Part shown: piece by piece, positions 58,330-64,000 of the stretch
Layout: each line of letters opens with the position of its first letter
How positions within the stretch are numbered: position 1 is the first letter of the stretch
NCBI GenBank assembly: GCA_001274695.2
Contig: LARU01000002.1
Coordinates: 620,001-684,000 of the forward strand
Length of the DNA stretch: 64,000 nucleotides
Source: Azoarcus sp. PA01
Lineage (GTDB): Bacteria > Pseudomonadota > Gammaproteobacteria > Burkholderiales > Rhodocyclaceae
Direction of reading: 5' to 3'
Position numbers and translations under genes: made by a program
Notes under the pieces: generated by a model
Databases searched by the model: none
Seen by the model: the letters and a program-made list of their open reading frames with translations, nothing else
What the model was told of the DNA's origin: nothing

Positions 58330-59505
58330 TCAGGCCGCCGAATGTTCAGCGGCCGCGCGATAGTGGGCGTGCGCCTCTTCGGCCCGCTCGAGACGCTCGA
58401 ACAGATGCGCGAGCGCGAGGTGGGTTTCGATCGTCGGCACGAGGCTCAGCGACGCCTCGAGGTAACTCTGCGCCTTGCCCCACAGCTGCGCCGCCAAGCA
58501 TAGCCTGCCGAGCGCATACAGCAGGTCCGCATCCTTCGGGTGCTTGCGCAGCCACCCTTCGGCCCGCGCGAGGCAGCCGGCCGCGTCGCCATTCGCACAC
58601 TGGGCGTACAGCCGCGCCAGCCCTCCGTCCCACTCGGTGTCGAGCATGCGTTCCACGGTCTTGCGCACCAGCGCGCCCTGTCCCGCTGCGGCAAGATAGG
58701 GAACGGCTTCCTCGACCATGCGCCGGTCTCCCAGCTCGGCAGCGGGAATGCTGCGCCAGTATGCTGCGAGCGCTTCGCCGTCGGAAGCCAGTTCGCGTAT
58801 CCGTTCGACGTGCGCGCGGCGCACCACCGGTTGCGCCTGCTCGTCGGTCAGAGCCTTGTGCTTGCGCAACTGCCGCGCAAGACGCAGGACCTCTTCCCAG
58901 TGCCCGAGCGCCGACGCCACTTTCAGCGACAGGCGCAGCGCGGCGATGTGCCGGTGCCCGGACAGGCGCAGATTTTCGAGCCGTTCGGCGGCTTCCTCGA
59001 AGCGCCGCCCCTCGACTGCGAGTTCGGCTTCGGTCATCAGGCGCGCAACACGGGCTTCTTCTTCCTGCTCGGCAGCCCGCCCGATCCAGATCCGGTAACG
59101 GGCGTCATCGTGCATGCCGTGCGCCGCGCGAGCCGCGACCAGCGCCGCCATCGAGCGGCTTTCCCCGGCGTCGAAAGCGCTGCCGGAGAGCTTCAACGCC
59201 TGCGCGAAGCGGCCTTCGAAAAGCGCCCGCAAGCCCTCGCGCAGCGCTCGGCCGGCCTTGTCCTTGCGCCGGCGCTCACGGAACACGCCGACCCGACCCG
59301 GCAGCGCGATCGTTTTCCCGACCAGCCGGAGCACCACGTAGCCGATGAAAAACGCCCCGAGCAGCGCGACGATGAGGAGATTCAGTGACAGCTGGGCACG
59401 CCACGGCGGCAGCACGACGAGCACGTAGCCGGTGTTGATGCTCGCGAGCATCGCCACCCCGGCAGCGAGAGCGAACAGCGCGATGAGCCAGAGCAGGGTA
59501 CGCAT
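58330..59505 (-). CDS. hemY: HemY-family TPR membrane protein
   Basis: Protein of 391 aa. Two N-terminal transmembrane helices (about residues 4-24 and 42-62) are followed by TPR-like helical repeats through the C-terminus (ALREGLRALFEGRFAQALKLSGSAF, RFEEAAERLENLRLSGH, DADLLYALGRLCLAAQLWGKAQSYLEASL in parts). This is the proteobacterial HemY, not protoporphyrinogen oxidase. The exact role is not settled. The ATG at 59505 was chosen because the first helix follows directly. It ends the hemC-hemD-hemX-hemY run. Confidence 0.9.
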   Translation of the reverse strand: MRTLLWLIALFALAAGVAMLASINTGYVLVVLPPWRAQLSLNLLIVALLGAFFIGYVVLRLVGKTIALPGRVGVFRERRRKDKAGRALREGLRALFEGRFAQALKLSGSAFDAGESRSMAALVAARAAHGMHDDARYRIWIGRAAEQEEEARVARLMTEAELAVEGRRFEEAAERLENLRLSGHRHIAALRLSLKVASALGHWEEVLRLARQLRKHKALTDEQAQPVVRRAHVERIRELASDGEALAAYWRSIPAAELGDRRMVEEAVPYLAAAGQGALVRKTVERMLDTEWDGGLARLYAQCANGDAAGCLARAEGWLRKHPKDADLLYALGRLCLAAQLWGKAQSYLEASLSLVPTIETHLALAHLFERLERAEEAHAHYRAAAEHSAA

Positions 59506-59518
59506 TCCGGACCTCCTC

Positions 59519-60796
59519 TCAACGCTCGCCGGCGACCGGCGCCTGCTCCGGCTGCGCGGACGCAGGCGCAGCAGGCGGCGACCGGACCTCGGGAGCGGAG
59601 GGTGCACCGGCGGGTGGACGGCCTGCACCGGAAGTGGCAGCACCGGGCGCAGGCGTTCCGTTGAGCGGCCGCCGGCCTTCGGCCGAGCGGGCCTGCAGCA
59701 TGCGCAGTGCGGCGATGCTTTCGGTCGGCGTCGGCTGCTCGACCTTGACCGGCAACGCCTGCAACGCCGCGAGTTCGGCGAGCGTTTCCTGCACGGCCGG
59801 GTCGCGCCGGTCGAAAAAGCGTTCGATCCAGCTCCGCGCCTGCGCGAGGTCGGCGGCGAAAGTCCGGCCGTCGCGTGCGAGCAGCGCGAGCCGCGCGGTC
59901 AACAGGCGGATCTTGAGATTCTCGCGCAGGTAGGTGCTTTGCGCCGGCGCCAGCAGCACGGGTTCGGACTGGTCGAGACGCTCGATTCGCACCAGCGTCA
60001 GCATTTCGCGCCAGATGTCGCGCGCCAGTCCGGTGACAAAATCGATCACCGAAGGGTCGGCCGAAGCGGCCTCCGGCATGCTCGCCCCCTCATTGCCCTC
60101 GGCAGCGGGATCGTCGAGTTGCCCGGCGAAAGCCAGCGGCAGCGTATCGACCCGCTCGAGCAGCGCCTCCAGGCGCAACGCGATGCCCGGCATATCGACC
60201 TGCGGCGCGGCCTGGAGCCGCTCGATGTCACGCACCAGCGCACGGCGCAAGGCTTGGAACTGGCCGCGGTCCTGCGCCGCCAGCCGCGCCTCGGCCCCCT
60301 GCAACGCGATCAGCGCGGCTTCGTGGTTGCCGGCCAGCTGCAGTTGCTGCGCAGCGATGCCGATCGCCTGCTCCGCCTCGGCGACGACCCGGTCGTCCCG
60401 CGTGCGCGAAAACTCCTGGTAGAGATTTTCGAGCGCGGCCGCCTGCCCTTCGGTGGCCGCGACATGCGCCTCGAGCGCGCCGATCTTGCCCTGCAGCGAC
60501 GCGATCGACTCCTGCTGCTGGCGTGCCGATCCTCGCGCTTCGGCGAGCGCGGAATCGCTTGCCGCCAGGCGCTGGGCGACTTCCTCGCGAATCTCGATGG
60601 CGTCCGAGCGCAGCTCGTACACCTGCCAGCCGGCGAGCCCGGCCGCAGCGAGCGCGACCAGCGCCACCGCAGTGGCGATGCCGCCGCCGCGCTTCGACGA
60701 GGAAGCCGGCGGCGTGGAGGACGAGGTGGACGGCGTCGATCCGGACGGGGTATCGGAACGCGGAGGCTGGGAAAGCGCTGGAATTTCTTCTTTCAT
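59519..60796 (-). CDS. hemX: HemX-family membrane protein
   Basis: Protein of 425 aa. A Ser/Pro-rich cytosolic N-terminus (about residues 1-38) precedes one transmembrane helix (IATAVALVALAAAGLAGWQVY, about 40-60 in part). A long coiled coil follows (EIREEVAQRLAASDSALAEARGS), then a helical domain with GLARDIWREMLTLVRIERLD, and a Pro/Ala-rich low-complexity tail from about 375. Although named HemX and once called uroporphyrinogen methyltransferase, no SAM motif is visible. It lies between hemD and hemY. Confidence 0.9.
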   Translation of the reverse strand: MKEEIPALSQPPRSDTPSGSTPSTSSSTPPASSSKRGGGIATAVALVALAAAGLAGWQVYELRSDAIEIREEVAQRLAASDSALAEARGSARQQQESIASLQGKIGALEAHVAATEGQAAALENLYQEFSRTRDDRVVAEAEQAIGIAAQQLQLAGNHEAALIALQGAEARLAAQDRGQFQALRRALVRDIERLQAAPQVDMPGIALRLEALLERVDTLPLAFAGQLDDPAAEGNEGASMPEAASADPSVIDFVTGLARDIWREMLTLVRIERLDQSEPVLLAPAQSTYLRENLKIRLLTARLALLARDGRTFAADLAQARSWIERFFDRRDPAVQETLAELAALQALPVKVEQPTPTESIAALRMLQARSAEGRRPLNGTPAPGAATSGAGRPPAGAPSAPEVRSPPAAPASAQPEQAPVAGER

Positions 60797-60818
60797 GCCG
60801 AGAGTTTAACCGAGGTCA

Positions 60819-61586
60819 CTAGAAATGAGATTCGAGTGCGCGAATCAGCCCTTCGTCGCCGGGGGCGGTTTCGACGACGCGCACGAAGCCCGCTGCGCGC
60901 GCATGCGTCGCGATCCTCGGGTGCGGCGCGAAGATCGGCACCGCGCACAGCAAGCGCAGGCCTTCGGCGCCGACGATCGCGACGAGCTTCGCGACGCCTT
61001 CGCTGCTCGTCAGCGTGATCGCGTCGAGTGCGCCGCGCCGCGCGAGGTCGAGCAGCGGGGCGGGGTCCTGGTCGGGCTGGAAGCGGCGATAGCAGCTCAC
61101 GTATTCGACGCTGGCGCCGTGTTCGCGCAAGGTTTCGCCGAGCAGGTCGCGACCGCCGTCGCCGCGGAAAATCACGATCCGCCGGCCGCGTACCGCTTCG
61201 GGCCGGAATTCCGGAAGGGCGAGCACCGACTCGCTGTCGAACCCGCTGCGCGGCGCGACAACGGCGCGGAAACCGAATGCTGCGAGCGCCCGCTCACTCC
61301 CCTTGCCAACCGTCGCGACGACCACGCGCGGCGGCCACGCGCGCTGCGCGAGGATCGGCGTGAGCGCGTGCTGCACGGCGTTCGGGCTGACGAAAAACGC
61401 GAGGTCGAACTGATCGAGCCGGGCCGCGATGTCGTCGAGTTGCGCGCCGTCGACAGCGCCGATCGCGAGCACCGGAAAGCGCACCGGAATGCCGCCGCGT
61501 GCAGCGATCGCCTCGCACAGGCTGTCGGCCTGGCCCGTCGGGCGAGTGACTGCGACGTGACGTCCGCAGAGCGTCTTGCGCATCAT
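60819..61586 (-). CDS. hemD: uroporphyrinogen III synthase
   Basis: Closes hydroxymethylbilane to uroporphyrinogen III with D-ring inversion; 255 aa. The family is poorly conserved, but VAVTRPTGQADSL, FFVSPNAVQHAL, VATVGKGSERAL, IFRGDGGRDLL and ITLTSSEGVAKL fit in order. The position between hemC and hemX supports the call. Two adjacent Met codons (MM) start it. Confidence 0.92.
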   Translation of the reverse strand: MMRKTLCGRHVAVTRPTGQADSLCEAIAARGGIPVRFPVLAIGAVDGAQLDDIAARLDQFDLAFFVSPNAVQHALTPILAQRAWPPRVVVATVGKGSERALAAFGFRAVVAPRSGFDSESVLALPEFRPEAVRGRRIVIFRGDGGRDLLGETLREHGASVEYVSCYRRFQPDQDPAPLLDLARRGALDAITLTSSEGVAKLVAIVGAEGLRLLCAVPIFAPHPRIATHARAAGFVRVVETAPGDEGLIRALESHF

Positions 61587-61619
61587 CGACGTCTCAAGGT
61601 TGTGCCGTTCGTATCGGGC

Positions 61620-62564
61620 TCACCCCAGGCGCGCGAGGATGTCTTCGGCCCCTTGCGCGCGCAAGTCGTCGGCCAGTGCGAGCCCGAGCCCTTCGGCATC
61701 GGCAGCGTTGCCTTCGCGTTCGGCGCGGACCATGCGGCTGCCATCGGGCAGCGCGACAAAGCCGCGCAGCCACAGCCGGCCGGCACGGATCTCGGCGTAC
61801 GCACCGAGCGGCACTTCGCAGCTGCCCGCGAGCGCGCGCGAGACGGCACGCTCGGCGCGCACGCATGCGGAAGTGTCGGCATCGTTGAGCGGCGCGAGCC
61901 AGGCGGCGATGTCGCTGCGCTTCGCGAGGCATTCGATGCCGAGCGCGCCCTGCCCGGCCGCCGGCAGCGACACCTCGGACGGCAGCTCGGCGCGGATGCG
62001 GTCCGCCAACCCGAGCCGCTTCAGGCCGGCGGCGGCGAGGATGATCGCGTCGTACTGCCCCTCGTCGAGCTTGCGCAGGCGCGTGTCGAGGTTGCCGCGC
62101 AGGCTCGTGACCGCCAGGAACGGGAACTGCGCATGCAGCTGCGATTCGCGGCGCAGCGACGACGTGCCGACGACCGTGCCCGGCGGCATGTCGGCGAGGC
62201 TCGCGTAGCGCGGCGACACGAACGCGTCGAGCGGCACTTCGCGCGCCGAGATGCACGGCAGCGCGAACGGTTCGGCCAGCTGCATCGGCACGTCCTTCAT
62301 CGAATGCACCGCGATGTCGGCGCGCTCCTCGAGCAGCGCGGCTTCGAGTTCCTTGACGAACAGGCCTTTGCCGCCAACTTTCGCGAGCGGCCGGTCGAGG
62401 ATCTGGTCGCCGCGCGTCGTCATGCCGAGCAGCTCGACGCGACAGCCCGGGTAGAGCGCTTCGAGGCGGGCCTTGACGTGTTCGGCCTGCCACAGCGCGA
62501 GACGGCTTTCGCGGGTGGCGATTACGATGCGTTCGGGAGAGGGAAAGTCGGGGGTAGCGCTCAC
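61620..62564 (-). CDS. hemC: hydroxymethylbilane synthase (porphobilinogen deaminase)
   Basis: Polymerises four porphobilinogens to hydroxymethylbilane; 314 aa from a GTG at 62564, chosen because [25 protein letters not shown] follows (in parts). The upstream extension to 62678 crosses the promoter. Motifs are [41 protein letters not shown] and [15 protein letters not shown]. The dipyrromethane-cofactor Cys lies in [12 protein letters not shown] near residue 247. It heads the minus-strand hem operon and is divergent from ppc. Confidence 0.95.
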   Translation of the reverse strand: MSATPDFPSPERIVIATRESRLALWQAEHVKARLEALYPGCRVELLGMTTRGDQILDRPLAKVGGKGLFVKELEAALLEERADIAVHSMKDVPMQLAEPFALPCISAREVPLDAFVSPRYASLADMPPGTVVGTSSLRRESQLHAQFPFLAVTSLRGNLDTRLRKLDEGQYDAIILAAAGLKRLGLADRIRAELPSEVSLPAAGQGALGIECLAKRSDIAAWLAPLNDADTSACVRAERAVSRALAGSCEVPLGAYAEIRAGRLWLRGFVALPDGSRMVRAEREGNAADAEGLGLALADDLRAQGAEDILARLG

Positions 62565-62668
62565 GGTGGGCAGACTCGTCACGGAGGAAGGGATCGATGG
62601 TGCCTGCGGCAAAAGGTTGCCGCAACGCAACATCAGGGTTCGCGCCAATGGCGCACGGGCTCGGCGGC

Positions 62669-62674
62669 ATTCTA
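62669..62674 (-). promoter_or_regulatory. candidate -10 (TAGAAT) for hemC
   Basis: The minus strand reads GCTAGAATGCC about 105 bases before the hemC GTG. A near-perfect 13-bp palindrome GCGCCA-A-TGGCGC (62642-62654) lies just downstream in the leader and could be an operator or RNA hairpin. Confidence 0.4.
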
Positions 62675-62786
62675 GCATGGGTGCAAATTGCGCCTTTCCT
62701 GCCTCGGCGAGCGCACGTCCGCATCGTGTCCGCCGGCAAGCCGGACCGCCACTCCCACCACGTAGCCCCCAAACCCGGAACAGACC

Positions 62787-64000
62787 ATGACTGAAGACAA
62801 GGACGCCCCGCTGCGCGAAGACATCCGGCTGCTCGGCCGCGTACTGGGCGACACCGTGCGCGACCAGCAGGGCGAAGCGGCGTTCGCCCTCATCGAGCGT
62901 ATCCGCCAGACCTCGGTGCGCTTCCGCCGCGACGACGACAACGCGGCGCGGCTCGAACTCGAAGGCATCCTCGACGCGCTGTCGCGCGAACAGACGATCG
63001 AAGTCGTGCGCGCGTTCAGCTATTTCTCACACCTGTCGAACATCGCCGAGGACCAGCATCACATCCGCCGCAGCCGCGCCCACCTGATCGCGGGCTCGGC
63101 GCCGCGCGAAGGCAGCGTCGCGCACGCGCTCGTGCGCGCACTGGCGAGCGGGCTCCCGCCGGCCCGGCTTGCGGCGTTCTTCGACACCGCGCTGATCTCG
63201 CCGGTGCTCACTGCGCATCCGACCGAAGTCCAGCGCAAGAGCATCCTCAACTGCGAGACCGACATCGCGCATCTCCTCGACGCGCGCGACCGCATGACGC
63301 TGACGCCTGAAGAGTACCGCGAGAGCGACGACGCGCTGCGCCGCGCGGTGCTGACGCTGTGGCAGACGCGCATGCTGCGTCCGGCGAAGCTGTCGGTCGT
63401 CGATGAAGTCGCCAACGGCCTGTCGTACTTCGACGCGACTTTCTTGCGCGAGCTGCCGCGGCTCTATGCGAACCTCGAAGACGAGCTCGCGAGCCGCGAC
63501 GCGGCGCTCGCCGGACTCGAACTGCCGGCGTTCCTGCAGGTCGGCAGCTGGATCGGCGGCGATCGCGACGGCAATCCTTTCGTCACCGCCGACGTGCTCG
63601 AACGCGCGCTCGCGATGCAGGCGGGCGCCGCGCTCGGTTTCTATCTCGACGAACTGCATGCGCTCGGCGCGCGCCTGTCGCTCGCGCTCGGGCTGGTCAC
63701 CGCGTCCGATGTGCTGCTTGCGCTCGCCGATCGCTCACCCGACCATTCCCCGCACCGCAACGACGAGCCCTACCGCCGCGCGATCTCCGGCATCTACGCG
63801 CGGCTCGCGGCAACGCACCGCGCGTTGCTCGGCACCGAACCGCCGCGCCACCCGGTAGCAGTGGCCGAGCCCTATGCCACCGTCGCCGAACTCGCTGACG
63901 ATCTCGACGTCATTCACCGCTCGCTCGTCGCGAACGGCTCGGTAGCGCTCGCGCGCGGGCCGCTGCGCCGGCTCCGGCGGGCGGTGCGCGTGTTCGGCTT
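62787..64000 (+). CDS. ppc: phosphoenolpyruvate carboxylase (partial, 3' end outside window)
   Basis: Carboxylates PEP to oxaloacetate for TCA replenishment. The first 404 codons are present of an expected length above 900. The catalytic His lies in [13 protein letters not shown] near residues 145-157. [17 protein letters not shown] lies near 252-268 and begins one of the bicarbonate/PEP-binding blocks. The ATG at 62787 follows a divergent region shared with hemC. It complements pyruvate kinase upstream at the PEP branch point. Confidence 0.95.
   Translation, partial: MTEDKDAPLREDIRLLGRVLGDTVRDQQGEAAFALIERIRQTSVRFRRDDDNAARLELEGILDALSREQTIEVVRAFSYFSHLSNIAEDQHHIRRSRAHLIAGSAPREGSVAHALVRALASGLPPARLAAFFDTALISPVLTAHPTEVQRKSILNCETDIAHLLDARDRMTLTPEEYRESDDALRRAVLTLWQTRMLRPAKLSVVDEVANGLSYFDATFLRELPRLYANLEDELASRDAALAGLELPAFLQVGSWIGGDRDGNPFVTADVLERALAMQAGAALGFYLDELHALGARLSLALGLVTASDVLLALADRSPDHSPHRNDEPYRRAISGIYARLAATHRALLGTEPPRHPVAVAEPYATVAELADDLDVIHRSLVANGSVALARGPLRRLRRAVRVFG

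Noticed and set aside
58330..59505. HemY as protoporphyrinogen oxidase
   Set aside because: The protein is a two-helix plus TPR membrane protein with no FAD motif; it belongs to the proteobacterial HemY family, not the oxidase of the same name.

Overview
The window looks like chromosomal backbone from a high-G+C betaproteobacterium, most likely order Rhodocyclales (Azoarcus / Aromatoleum / Thauera group). This rests on protein character, on gene order (prk-tkt-gap-pgk-pyk-fba; hemC-hemD-hemX-hemY; lptD-surA-pdxA-rsmA; dusB-fis-purH-purD-hemF) and on dense, largely operonic coding. I see no insertion sequence, prophage, CRISPR array, tRNA or rRNA. The genus is inference, because no database search was possible.

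Layout. 1-7.2 kb: gpmA-envC-ctpA on the minus strand, divergent from arsR-rhodanese-grxC-secB-SH3-gpsA, then trmL. 7.2-11.6 kb: comF, divergent from bioB-bioC-nucleotidase, with hemB convergent. 11.6-13.2 kb: a small RNA candidate, engB and cytochrome c4. 13.4-16.1 kb: moeA, rpiA, phoU. 16.2-19.6 kb: a minus-strand operon argA, a 22-codon ORF, a PAS-GGDEF diguanylate cyclase with a G10 tract at its start, and yggX. 19.9-22.1 kb: rsmE, a redoxin and an inositol-monophosphatase-like enzyme. 22.2-30.3 kb: phosphoribulokinase, transketolase, GAPDH, PGK, pyruvate kinase and class II aldolase. 30.4-36.6 kb: DUF3047, two small glycosyltransferase-like genes separated by an inverted-repeat element, a PA2779/PA2778-type pair, an OmpA-like lipoprotein and DUF3422. 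36.6-42.9 kb: purC, a membrane protein, oligopeptidase A, a 59-aa minus-strand gene, xth, and a Crp/Fnr regulator followed by a palindrome and a DUF2892 gene. 43-48.7 kb: lptD-surA-pdxA-rsmA on the minus strand, divergent from amgK-murU-pepP-ubiH-like (48.7-53 kb). 53.1-58.3 kb: dusB-fis-purH-purD (frameshifted)-hemF. 58.3-62.6 kb: hemC-hemD-hemX-hemY on the minus strand. From 62.8 kb: ppc, cut by the window end.

How the genes fit together. Tetrapyrrole synthesis is well covered (hemB, hemC, hemD, hemF, hemX, hemY). Central carbon metabolism runs from ribulose-5-phosphate and triose phosphates to PEP, pyruvate and oxaloacetate. Envelope biogenesis is represented by lptD, surA, envC, ctpA, secB and MurNAc recycling.

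The most interesting signals are: (1) a four-hairpin RNA candidate beside engB, where Spot 42 (E. coli) and ErsA (Pseudomonas) are encoded; (2) a diguanylate cyclase whose best start (TTG with a strong Shine-Dalgarno) is one base out of frame across a G10 tract, suggesting phase variation; (3) a 16-bp palindrome between a cysteine-containing Crp/Fnr regulator and a DUF2892 gene; (4) a one-base frameshift in purD; (5) a small conserved-looking gene facing prlC.
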